This document shows, piece after piece, positions 17,347 through 25,318 of a stretch of DNA of 64,000 nt. Each line of letters opens with the position of its first letter. The stretch's first letter is position 1. The notes under the pieces were generated by a model. It was not told the DNA's origin. It did not search any database and saw only the letters and a list, made by a program, of their open reading frames with translations. Source of the stretch: Saccharopolyspora sp. SCSIO 74807 (GTDB lineage Bacteria; Actinomycetota; Actinomycetes; Mycobacteriales; Pseudonocardiaceae). A program made the position numbers and the translations under genes. Where the stretch lies: assembly GCF_037023755.1 (NCBI RefSeq), contig NZ_CP146100.1, positions 3,044,001-3,108,000 on the forward strand, read 5' to 3'.

Positions 17347-18267
17347 ATGACTGCAGATGCCAAGGAGCGCACCGCGCCGGATCGGCTCGCTGCGGCGGAA
17401 GGGTTCATCTGGCTGACGGCCCGCGTGCTGGAGCAACGCCGGTTCGAGCACCTGTTCTGCGCGGGTTCTCCGGACGCGGTGGCCACTGCTCTGGACGCCT
17501 ACCGCAGCGCCGACGGTGGCTACGCCTACGCGCTGGACCCGGACGTGCGCGGCCCGGTGAGCCAGCCGCTCGGCGCGCACGCGGCGTTGACCACGTTGGA
17601 CGAGATCGGACGCTGTTCCGGCGCGGCCGCGGACGGCATCGTCGATCAGCTCGCCACGATCACCCTCCCGGACGGCGGGATCCCGGCGGTGGATCCGGCC
17701 GGGCGGGACTATCCGCACCCGCCGTTCATGCCGATCGACGAGGACCCGCCCGGCGCGCTGTTGACGACGGCGCTGGTGGCAGGCGTGCTGCACAAGAACT
17801 CATCGACGCACCCGTGGCTGGCCCCAGCGACCGAGTTCTGCTGGCAGCGGATCGACGCGTTGACCGAGTCCCATCCGTACGAGGTGCACGCGGCCGTGGC
17901 ATTCCTCGATCACGTGCCGGACTGGGAACGCGCCGCCGCGGCGGCGGCACGACTCGGCCGCATGGTGCGTGCGCAGGGCATCGTGGTGCTCGATCCGCAG
18001 CGCCCGGAGGATTCGCACCTCGTGCCGGGCTACGCGCCGGGGGAGTGGCACTTCGTTCCGGACTACGTCCGCGACCCGGGCAGCTTGGCCCGCGAATGGT
18101 TCTCCGAAGCGGAGATCACCGCCGGATTGGACGCCCTCGCCCAAGACCAGTGCGAAGACGGCGGCTGGCCGATCAGGTGGCGGCAGTGGGCACCGGGGAC
18201 GGCGCTGGAGTCCCGTCCGCGGGTGACGATCGATGCCTTGCGCACGCTTCAGGCGTACGGCCGGTGA
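17347..18267 (+). CDS. toroid-fold (prenyltransferase/terpene-cyclase-like) hypothetical protein
   Basis: 306-residue soluble protein with repeated helix-rich segments and two QW-like motifs, DGGYAYALDPDVRGP (about 57-71) and EDGGWPIRW (about 276-284). These suggest the alpha/alpha toroid seen in prenyltransferases and squalene/terpene cyclases. I see no DDxD(D/T)D-type catalytic aspartate motif, so an enzymatic role is uncertain. It stands alone after the rne terminator. Its last 95 bp overlap the convergent AraC-type regulator, which may control it or be repressed by antisense transcription. Confidence 0.75.
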   Translation: MTADAKERTAPDRLAAAEGFIWLTARVLEQRRFEHLFCAGSPDAVATALDAYRSADGGYAYALDPDVRGPVSQPLGAHAALTTLDEIGRCSGAAADGIVDQLATITLPDGGIPAVDPAGRDYPHPPFMPIDEDPPGALLTTALVAGVLHKNSSTHPWLAPATEFCWQRIDALTESHPYEVHAAVAFLDHVPDWERAAAAAARLGRMVRAQGIVVLDPQRPEDSHLVPGYAPGEWHFVPDYVRDPGSLAREWFSEAEITAGLDALAQDQCEDGGWPIRWRQWAPGTALESRPRVTIDALRTLQAYGR

Positions 18268-18967
18268 GCAGTTCGGCGGCGGTGAGTCCGGACAGCCGCC
18301 GCACTTCCCGGCTCAAGTGGGCCTGGTCGGCGTACCCGGCTGCGAGCGCGCGGTCGGCGAGCGGGCCTTCCAGCTCGATCGAACGCCGGAACCGCAGGAT
18401 GCTGTGCAGGGTTTTCGGGCTGTAGCCGACGGCCGCGGTGAACCGCCTCCGGAAGTGCCTTGCGGACCATCCGAGGTGCTGGGCGATTTCCGGTACGCCC
18501 GGCGCTCGGGGGCCGCTGAGCAGGCGGATCGCTTCCGCGACAGCAGGGTCCTGGTGATGCTCGGGCAGCCGTGCCACGGCGAGTTCTTCCAGCAGCCGCG
18601 CGGCTTCGTCCGCGCCGTCGGCCGCGGAGAGCCGGTCCGCCACCTGCTGCGCTCGCGACCCCCACAGCTCGCTGAGCGGCACCTGGAGGTCCCGCAACGC
18701 AGCAGCGGGCACGTCGCCGAGCAGCAATCCCGCCGCTCCGGGCCGGAGCCGCACGCCCGCCACGCTGCCAGCGGCGAGCGGGAGCACGCGCGGTCCGGTG
18801 TCCGGGCCGACCATCTCCAGCACGCCGTCCCGCCAGATCAGATCCAGGCAGCCGTCCGGCATGATGCGTTGCAAGTACCCGTCTTCCGGCACTTGCTGCG
18901 TCCATGCGCACGCCACCCGGCTTGCGAGCGCGGGCGGTGCAGGACGTTCGCGGTATCGGCGCACCAC
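18173..18967 (-). CDS. AraC-family transcriptional regulator (DUF6597-type sensor)
   Basis: 264-residue regulator. The N-terminal half (RYRERPAPPALASRVACAWTQ, MPDGCLDLIWRDG) matches the DUF6597 sensor found in many actinobacterial AraC proteins. The C-terminal half carries the double helix-turn-helix (PEIAQHLGWSARHFRRRF, then ALAAGYADQAHLSREVRRL). I chose GTG 18967, with AAGGAG 9 nt upstream; GTG 18985 would make a GTGA overlap with the upstream glycosyltransferase gene and is a fair alternative. The C-terminal 28 residues are an unconserved Pro/Ala/Ser tail that runs into the convergent toroid-protein gene. Confidence 0.88.
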   Translation of the reverse strand: MVRRYRERPAPPALASRVACAWTQQVPEDGYLQRIMPDGCLDLIWRDGVLEMVGPDTGPRVLPLAAGSVAGVRLRPGAAGLLLGDVPAAALRDLQVPLSELWGSRAQQVADRLSAADGADEAARLLEELAVARLPEHHQDPAVAEAIRLLSGPRAPGVPEIAQHLGWSARHFRRRFTAAVGYSPKTLHSILRFRRSIELEGPLADRALAAGYADQAHLSREVRRLSGLTAAELLTGRTPEACARHRSSPADGTPAPSPVPTAAT

Positions 18968-18981
18968 CCCATGCTGCTCCT

Positions 18982-19950
18982 TCACTCCACGCGCGAGCTC
19001 GCGGTGTCGTCGGCGACGAGCACGCTCACGTCCGCGTCCCGCCCGGTCCGGTGCAGCACCAGTTCGGCCAGCAGTCCCGTGGAGATCATCTGCACCGAGA
19101 AGATCTCCAGCAGGATTCCCAGGGTCAGCAGTGGCCGAGTCCCGATCGACTGCTCGGTGAACATCCAAATCCCGGTGAGGTACAGCAGGATCAGCGTTCC
19201 CAGCGTGCCCGCGACCACGCCGAGACCGCCGAACAAGTGCGCCGGTCGGCGCCCGTAGCGGGTCAGCGCCACGACGGTCAGCAGGTCCAGCGCACCGCGC
19301 ACGTACCGCTCCAGCCCGTAGTTCGACTTGCCGTGCGCACGCGGCCGGTGGTGCACCGGAAGCTCGCAGACCCGGTATCCGAGCTGGTGCGCGAGCGCCG
19401 GGATGTAGCGGTGCAGTTCCCCGTAGAGCGGGACTCGCCGGTATACCTCGGTGCGCGCGGCTTTGAGCCCGCAGTTGTGATCGGACAGCCGCAGCCCGGT
19501 GATCACTCCGGTCATCCAGTTGAACAACCTCGACGGCAGGCGCTTGCCCAGCGGGTCCTTGCGCTGCGCCTTGTGCCCGCTGACCAGGTCCGCGCCCGCG
19601 TCCAGCGCGGCCAGCAGCCGCGGCACCTCCGCCGGGTCGTCCTGCAAGTCGGCGTCCAGGGTGACCAGCAGCCGCCCGCGCACCTCGGCCACACCGGCGG
19701 CCAGCGCGGCGGCCTTGCCGAAGTTCCGGCGCAGCCGCAAGCCGCGCAAGTGCGGGTCGGCCGCGGCGTGCTCGCCGATGATCCGCCAGCTCTCGTCGGT
19801 GCTGCCGTCGTCGACCACGAGCAGCTCCCAGCTCAGCGGCTGGGCGTTCATCGCAGCGCTGACCTGGGCGAACAACTCGGGGAGGTTGGCGGCTTCGTTC
19901 TTGGCCGGGGTCAGCAGGGACACCTCGGGCAGCACGCCTGCGGAGGTCAT
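18982..19950 (-). CDS. family-2 polyprenyl-phosphate glycosyltransferase
   Basis: 322-residue GT2 enzyme of the dolichol-phosphate mannosyltransferase/ArnC type. VVDDGSTDESW (DDGSTD 47-52) binds the nucleotide sugar, and DADLQDDP (99-106) holds the metal-binding DxD. The C-terminal third has two hydrophobic helices (about 228-250 and 265-290) that would anchor it in the membrane and present the active site to undecaprenyl phosphate. It overlaps the upstream membrane-protein gene by ATGA (19947-19950). Together they suggest transfer of a sugar to a lipid carrier and onward to a cell-surface polymer or protein. Confidence 0.9.
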   Translation of the reverse strand: MTSAGVLPEVSLLTPAKNEAANLPELFAQVSAAMNAQPLSWELLVVDDGSTDESWRIIGEHAAADPHLRGLRLRRNFGKAAALAAGVAEVRGRLLVTLDADLQDDPAEVPRLLAALDAGADLVSGHKAQRKDPLGKRLPSRLFNWMTGVITGLRLSDHNCGLKAARTEVYRRVPLYGELHRYIPALAHQLGYRVCELPVHHRPRAHGKSNYGLERYVRGALDLLTVVALTRYGRRPAHLFGGLGVVAGTLGTLILLYLTGIWMFTEQSIGTRPLLTLGILLEIFSVQMISTGLLAELVLHRTGRDADVSVLVADDTASSRVE

Positions 19951-21662
19951 GACACCGCCTGCGGGTGTTCGGTCAGCGGGCGCACCCACCAGCCGTCCGG
20001 GAAGGCGAACGCGATGCGCAGCGGCCCGGTGCCCGCGGGAGCGACCGCGCGGTAGCCGAGGCCGATCTCGGTGCCGACCGTCTGGCCCTCGGCATCGGCG
20101 CGCGGGATGTCGACCACGCCGCCGCCGACGACCTCGCCGGTCCGGTCCAGCACGGCGACGCAGCGCGCACGTTCGATGCCGGAGATCGCCCAGCCCTTCA
20201 GCATCCGCGCGCCGCCCCGGATCTGGTCGGTCTCGACGTTGAGCAGCACGTCCCAGCCTGCGGGCCGGGGTTCGCGATAGCTGCCGACGCTGGGCGTGCG
20301 CCATCGCGAGGTGTTCTGCCGGGAACCGATTTCCGTGCCGTCCCCGCAACCCAGCGTGAATTCCGCGGAGAAGGGGTAGTGCCCGAGCGCGCGCATCCGG
20401 GGCAGCAGCTGCTCGGGTGCGGGGAATCGGTCGGCGAACGCATCGGTCGCGCCGACGCGCGCGGCCACCGCCAGCATTCGCTGGTTCGGCGCGTCGTCCC
20501 GCACGGCCTGCGCCATCGGAGCGCCGAGCGCGACCGTCGCCAGCGCGGTGGTGAACACCGCGACCGCCCGCGCACCCGGCCACCGCGGCCAGGTGACGGC
20601 GATGACGAGCACGGCGATCCACAGCGCGGCCGACATGCTGTTGTAGCGGCTCTGCAAACCTGCGGACTCGCCGAATGCCGCCCGCGAACCCGAGATCATC
20701 ACCGCGCAGCCGATCGCGTACACCGCCAGGCCCCACCAGGCGGCATTGGCCGCGCGGGCCTGCGGGCGCAGGCACCCCGGCAGGTGCAGCGCCAGCACCG
20801 CCAGCCCGGCAACGCCCGCGACCAGGGCCAACGCCGGTTCCGTGCCGGTCCACACCATGCCGATCATGCTCAGCCCCGCCAGCATGGCCTGCGCCGGATC
20901 ATCGGTGGGCGAGGCGCCGCCCCCGCCTTGGGGACCGCGCAACACCAGCCAGGCGGCCACCACGACCACTCCGATGACCATCGGGGCGACGACTCGCCGC
21001 CTGCGCTCCCCGCGCATCCAGGCCAGCACCGACAGCGCCGGCCACACCGCGAACGACGTGCCGTAGCTGATCGAAGCCAACAAGCCGAGCAGCACCGCCG
21101 GGACGGGACGTCCGCGCTGCATCGCCAGCAGCGCGCTCAGCACCAGCAGCATCGCCAGCACCCACGAAGCACCGCTCATGGAACGCACGAAGTTGTGGAT
21201 GCCGTGCGGGTTGAACACCAGCGCCGAGGTCGCCACCACGAGCCCCGCGCGCTGCCAGCGCCCCAGGTCCGCGGGCAGCATCGCCCACACCAGCAGCACG
21301 CATCCGACGCCGAACGCCAGCACCAGCAGGCCCAGCGGGTGGTTCGAGCCGCCGCCGAACCGGGCGCTCAACCAGAACAACAGGCTCGGCAGGACGAACG
21401 GGTGCTCGTTGCGAAAACCGAGCAGCGCCTCCGGACGCAGCGAACCGTCCGGGTTCGTGATGTCCAGCAGCACCCACCAGTAGTCGTAGAAGTGCATCTG
21501 CGGGTACCGCAGCACCTCGCGCAGCATCATCAGCGGTGGCAGCGCGGCCATCAGCAGCAGTGACCGAGGCCCTGCCGCGCTTTCGCGCAACCGCCGCAGG
21601 TGGTCGGCGGGCGCAGGCTCTTCGTGCTCGGTCCGCCGTGGTCCGGATGCGGTCTCGGTCAC
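19947..21662 (-). CDS. polytopic membrane protein, possible GT-C-like glycosyltransferase
   Basis: 571-residue integral membrane protein with about ten transmembrane helices between residues 35 and 390 and a soluble C-terminal domain of about 180 residues. The first periplasmic loop has HFYDYWWVLLDITNPDG and an FRNEHPFVLPSL motif, reminiscent of the loop-1 acidic motif of GT-C enzymes, but I do not recognise a named family. GTG 21662 is preceded by GGGGA; a GTG at 21698 is also in frame. It is translationally coupled to the GT2 gene, so it probably uses the lipid-linked sugar made by that enzyme. Confidence 0.72.
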   Translation of the reverse strand: MTETASGPRRTEHEEPAPADHLRRLRESAAGPRSLLLMAALPPLMMLREVLRYPQMHFYDYWWVLLDITNPDGSLRPEALLGFRNEHPFVLPSLLFWLSARFGGGSNHPLGLLVLAFGVGCVLLVWAMLPADLGRWQRAGLVVATSALVFNPHGIHNFVRSMSGASWVLAMLLVLSALLAMQRGRPVPAVLLGLLASISYGTSFAVWPALSVLAWMRGERRRRVVAPMVIGVVVVAAWLVLRGPQGGGGASPTDDPAQAMLAGLSMIGMVWTGTEPALALVAGVAGLAVLALHLPGCLRPQARAANAAWWGLAVYAIGCAVMISGSRAAFGESAGLQSRYNSMSAALWIAVLVIAVTWPRWPGARAVAVFTTALATVALGAPMAQAVRDDAPNQRMLAVAARVGATDAFADRFPAPEQLLPRMRALGHYPFSAEFTLGCGDGTEIGSRQNTSRWRTPSVGSYREPRPAGWDVLLNVETDQIRGGARMLKGWAISGIERARCVAVLDRTGEVVGGGVVDIPRADAEGQTVGTEIGLGYRAVAPAGTGPLRIAFAFPDGWWVRPLTEHPQAVS

Positions 21663-21993
21663 GCTGAATCCCCATGTGAAGGTCGAACGGCGACTCACAG
21701 TAGCAAGGTAAGATCGAACCGCAGGGAGATCGCGCGGAAAACCCGGTTCCTTCCCCGGGAGTCAAGCCCGGAGTAAGGCCGCCGCGAGCGGTCTGTATGC
21801 TGTGAGGGCACTTCTCGCCGCCGGACGGGCGGAGAGCTTAAACGCCTGTGGAACCCGGTGCGCCCCTCGCGGGTCGAGGGTCGTGACACAGGAACCCACC
21901 GAAACCCGGCACTGCCGGGTGGATCTCCGGCCCCGCCGGAGTGGGCGTCAACGGGTGAACCAAGCGAACCGAGCAGCAGGAGACTTCCGACTC
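21663..21993 (+). promoter_or_regulatory. structured leader/promoter region of rplU-rpmA
   Basis: No gene is visible in this 331-bp gap. It contains three adjacent perfect hairpins: CCCTCG/CGAGGG (21864-21880), ACCCGGC/GCCGGGT with a 3-nt loop (21904-21920) and TCCGG/CCGGA (21926-21940). TATGCT at 21794-21799 could be a -10 element, giving a leader of about 190 nt, but no good -35 is visible. The divergent promoter of the membrane protein must also lie here. Control by a ribosomal protein is an inference. Confidence 0.45.
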
Positions 21994-22302
21994 ATGTACG
22001 CGATCGTCAAGACCGGCGGCAAGCAGTACAAGGTGGCGGTCGGGGACGTCGTCGAGGTCGAGAAGCTCGAAGGCGAATCCGGTACCGAGGTCACCTTCCC
22101 GGCTGTACTGGTCGTCGACGGCTCCGACGTCACCGCCGACGCCGACGCGCTGGCGAAGGTCTCGGTGACCGGCAAGCTGGTCGAGCAGACCAAGGGTCCC
22201 AAGATCCGCATCCACAAGTTCAAGAACAAGACCGGCTACCAGAAGCGCCAGGGTCACCGGCAGAAGCTGACCCGCGTCGAGGTCACTGGCATCTCCAAGT
22301 GA
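21994..22302 (+). CDS. rplU: 50S ribosomal protein L21
   Basis: 102-residue ribosomal protein of the large subunit that binds 23S r[21 protein letters not shown] is the family start, and the C-terminal [17 protein letters not shown] is the RNA-binding signature. CAGGAGAC lies about 12 nt before the ATG. It is the first gene of the rplU-rpmA operon, with rpmA 10 bp downstream. Confidence 0.98.
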   Translation: MYAIVKTGGKQYKVAVGDVVEVEKLEGESGTEVTFPAVLVVDGSDVTADADALAKVSVTGKLVEQTKGPKIRIHKFKNKTGYQKRQGHRQKLTRVEVTGISK

Positions 22303-22312
22303 GGACCTGATC

Positions 22313-22570
22313 ATGTCCACCAAGAAGGGCGCATCCAACTCCCGCAACGGCCGCGATTCGAACCCGAAGTACCTCGGGGTGAAGCGGTTCGGCGGCCAGC
22401 TCGTCAGCGCCGGTGAGATCCTGATCCGGCAGCGCGGCACCAAGTTCCACCCCGGCTTCAACGTGGGCCGCGGCAAGGACGACACGCTGTTCGCGCTCTC
22501 CACCGGCGAGGTCGAGTTCGGCAGTAAGCGCGGTCGCAAGACCGTCAACATCGTGCCGGCCGAGGACTGA
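22313..22570 (+). CDS. rpmA: 50S ribosomal protein L27
   Basis: 85-residue large-subunit protein whose N-terminus reaches the peptidyl-transferase centre. It begins [20 protein letters not shown] with no cleavable extension, as in non-Firmicute L27, and contains the [10 protein letters not shown] motif. It follows rplU by 10 bp and is closed by a terminator before obgE. Confidence 0.98.
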   Translation: MSTKKGASNSRNGRDSNPKYLGVKRFGGQLVSAGEILIRQRGTKFHPGFNVGRGKDDTLFALSTGEVEFGSKRGRKTVNIVPAED

Positions 22571-22597
22571 CCCGGCTCTCGGCACAAACTCCCGAAC

Positions 22598-22638
22598 GAG
22601 GGGCGGGTCCGGTTCGCACACCGGCCCCGCCCCTCTTT
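22598..22638 (+). terminator. terminator after rpmA
   Basis: GAGGGGCGGG then CCGG (22598-22612) pairs with CCGG then CCCGCCCCTC (22621-22635) with one internal mismatch, followed by TTT. It separates the ribosomal-protein operon from obgE. Confidence 0.8.
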
Positions 22639-22694
22639 CGCGTTCGCCGCCCGCTCCGCGCGGTTGGCGGCATTCTTCGCACCTGGAGGGACTC

Positions 22695-24173
22695 GTGTCG
22701 CGGTTCGTTGACCGCGTGACCATCCACGTCGCCGCCGGCGACGGTGGGAATGGCTGCGCCTCGGTGCACCGGGAGAAGTTCAAGCCGCTCGGCGGCCCGG
22801 ACGGGGGCAACGGCGGGCGCGGCGGAGACGTCCGGCTCGTCGTCGACCCCGGGGTGCACACGCTGCTGGACTTCCACCACCGCCCGCACGCCCGCGGATC
22901 CAACGGCAAGCAGGGCCGCGGCAGCCTGCGCAACGGTGCGATCGGCGAGGACATCGTGCTGCCGGTGCCGGACGGCACGGTGGTGCTGGATTCGGACGGC
23001 GAGGTGATCGCCGACCTGGTCGGACCGGGAACCACGTTCGTCGCCGGGCAGGGCGGCCGCGGCGGGCTGGGCAACGCGGCGCTGGCGACGAAGGCCCGCA
23101 AGGCGCCGGGTTTCGCGCTGCTCGGCGAGCCCGGTGAGCAGCTGGACCTGGTGCTCGAGCTGAAATCGGTCGCCGACGTGGGGCTGGTCGGGTACCCGTC
23201 GGCGGGCAAGTCCTCGCTGATCTCGGTGCTCTCGGCGGCGAAACCGAAGATCGCGGACTACCCGTTCACCACGCTGGCGCCGAACCTGGGCGTGATCACC
23301 GCAGGGGACACCGTGTTCACCATGGCCGACGTGCCCGGGCTCATCCCGGGTGCCAGCGAAGGCCGCGGCCTCGGGCTGGAGTTCCTGCGCCACATCGAGC
23401 GCTGCGCGGTGCTGGTGCACGTCGTGGACTGCGCCACCTTGGAACCGGGCCGCGACCCGATGTCCGATGTGGACGCCTTGGAGGCGGAGCTGGCGCGCTA
23501 CGCACCGGCGTTGGCCGCCGAGCACGGCGATCTCGCCGACCGGCCGCGGCTGCTGGTGCTGAACAAGCTGGACGTGCCGGAGGCGCGGGAGCTCGCCGAA
23601 CTGGTCCGGCCGGACCTCGAAGAGCGCGGCTGGCGGGTGTTCGAGGTGTCCACGGCCAGCCACGAGGGGCTGCGGGAGCTGTCGTTCGCGCTGGCCGGTG
23701 AAGTCGAGAACTACCGCGCCGCGCAGCCCGAGCCGGAGCCCGCGCGGGTCGTGGTTCGCCCGGCCGGGGTCGGCGAAGGCGAATTCACCGTCGAACGGGA
23801 TCCCGAGGAGCCGGACGCCTTCATCGTCCGCGGCGAGAAGCCGCAGCGGTGGGTGCGCCAGACGCAGTTCGACAACGACGAGGCGGTGGGCTTCCTCGGT
23901 GACCGGCTCGCCAAGCTCGGCGTAGAGGAAGCGCTGGCCAAGCAGGGCGCGGAGCCGGGCAGCCAGGTCACCATCGGCTCGGTCACCTTCGACTGGGAAC
24001 CGTCCACGCCCGCGGGCGTGGCGACCATGCTCAGCGGTCGCGGCACCGACATGCGCCTGGAAGACCAAGATCGCATCTCGGCCGCCGACCGGAAGGCTGC
24101 GAAGAACGCCCGCCGGTCCAACCTGGACGCGCAGGGAAGTTACGTCGGCGAGGACGACGAGGAGGATCGGTGA
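22695..24173 (+). CDS. obgE: GTPase Obg/CgtA
   Basis: 492-residue GTPase acting in 50S assembly and stress response. The glycine-rich Obg fold (1-157, e.g. [14 protein letters not shown]) is followed by the G domain with the P-loop GYPSAGKSS (about 166-174), the G2 threonine region [16 protein letters not shown] and NKLD. The OCT domain lies around 355-430, and an acidic tail ends DDEEDR. The C-terminal OCT is typical of Gram-positive Obg. The GTG start is used, and the stop overlaps proB (GTGA). Confidence 0.98.
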   Translation: MSRFVDRVTIHVAAGDGGNGCASVHREKFKPLGGPDGGNGGRGGDVRLVVDPGVHTLLDFHHRPHARGSNGKQGRGSLRNGAIGEDIVLPVPDGTVVLDSDGEVIADLVGPGTTFVAGQGGRGGLGNAALATKARKAPGFALLGEPGEQLDLVLELKSVADVGLVGYPSAGKSSLISVLSAAKPKIADYPFTTLAPNLGVITAGDTVFTMADVPGLIPGASEGRGLGLEFLRHIERCAVLVHVVDCATLEPGRDPMSDVDALEAELARYAPALAAEHGDLADRPRLLVLNKLDVPEARELAELVRPDLEERGWRVFEVSTASHEGLRELSFALAGEVENYRAAQPEPEPARVVVRPAGVGEGEFTVERDPEEPDAFIVRGEKPQRWVRQTQFDNDEAVGFLGDRLAKLGVEEALAKQGAEPGSQVTIGSVTFDWEPSTPAGVATMLSGRGTDMRLEDQDRISAADRKAAKNARRSNLDAQGSYVGEDDEEDR

Positions 24174-25294
24174 CCGACCAGGTGCAGCTGTCGCCGACCC
24201 GCAAGGCGATCGGGGCAGCGCACCGGTTGGTGGTGAAGGTCGGCTCGTCCTCGCTCACCACGTCCAAGGGCGCGCTGGACCACGCGCGGCTGGCGGCTTT
24301 GGTGGACGCCGTGGCGAACCGGGTGGACAACGGGGGACAGGTGGTTCTGGTGTCGTCCGGCGCCATCGCCGCCGGGATGGCTCCGCTGGGGTTGCGCCGC
24401 CGTCCGCGCGACCTGGCGACCAAGCAGGCGTCGGCCAGCGTCGGGCAGCAAGCCCTCGCGCACGCCTACGCGGAATCGTTCGCCCGGTATCAGCGCACGG
24501 TGGGGCAGGTGCTGCTGACCGCCGACGACGTCGTCCGGCGCGCGCAGTACCGCAACGCGCAGCGCACGCTCAAGCGGTTGCTCACCCTGGGCGCGGTGCC
24601 GGTGGTCAACGAGAACGACACGGTCGCCACCACCGAGATCCGCTTCGGCGACAACGACCGGCTGGCGGCGCTGGTGGCGCACCTGGTCGGCGCGGACGCG
24701 CTGCTGCTGCTGTCCGATGTGGACGCGTTGTACGACGGTGATCCGCGCAGCGGCCGGGCGTCGGTGATCCGGGACGTGCACGGGCCCGCCGACCTGGAAG
24801 GTGTGGAAGCCGGCGATACCGGGTCCGGTGTGGGAACCGGCGGCATGGCCTCGAAAGTGCAGGCCGCGCGGGTGGCGGCGCGCGCGGGGATTCCGGTGCT
24901 GCTGGCTTCGGCATCCGAGGCCCAGGGGGCCCTGGCCACCGCCGACGTGGGAACGGCGTTCGCCACCACGGGTTCGCGGCTGACGGCGCGGCGCTTCTGG
25001 CTCGCGCACGCCGCCGGGTCGAGCGGCCGGTTGTGGATCGACGACGGAGCCGTCGCCGCCGTCGCGCGGCGACGCCGGTCCTTGCTGGCGGCCGGGATCA
25101 CCGGCGTGGAAGGCGATTTCCACGGTGGGGACGTGGTGGACCTGGCCGATCCGGCAGGTGCCGTGGTCGCTCGCGGAGTGGTCGCTTACGACGCCGGTGA
25201 GCTGCCGGACCTCATCGGCCGCTCCACGCACGAACTACCGCCGGAGCAACGCCGGGAAGTCATCCACGCCGACGACCTGGTCCCGCTGCGCTGA
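24170..25294 (+). CDS. proB: glutamate 5-kinase
   Basis: First enzyme of proline synthesis: phosphorylates glutamate with ATP. It has 374 residues. The amino-acid-kinase domain has [11 protein letters not shown] near the start, then SSGAIAAGM and [10 protein letters not shown], and a C-terminal PUA domain (about 285-365) typical of full-length ProB. It overlaps the obgE stop by GTGA. The usual partner proA is not adjacent: the convergent recQ-like gene lies between, its stop 24 bp away. Confidence 0.97.
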   Translation: MTDQVQLSPTRKAIGAAHRLVVKVGSSSLTTSKGALDHARLAALVDAVANRVDNGGQVVLVSSGAIAAGMAPLGLRRRPRDLATKQASASVGQQALAHAYAESFARYQRTVGQVLLTADDVVRRAQYRNAQRTLKRLLTLGAVPVVNENDTVATTEIRFGDNDRLAALVAHLVGADALLLLSDVDALYDGDPRSGRASVIRDVHGPADLEGVEAGDTGSGVGTGGMASKVQAARVAARAGIPVLLASASEAQGALATADVGTAFATTGSRLTARRFWLAHAAGSSGRLWIDDGAVAAVARRRRSLLAAGITGVEGDFHGGDVVDLADPAGAVVARGVVAYDAGELPDLIGRSTHELPPEQRREVIHADDLVPLR

Positions 25295-25318
25295 CGACAT
25301 CCACTGCTCCCGAACGGC

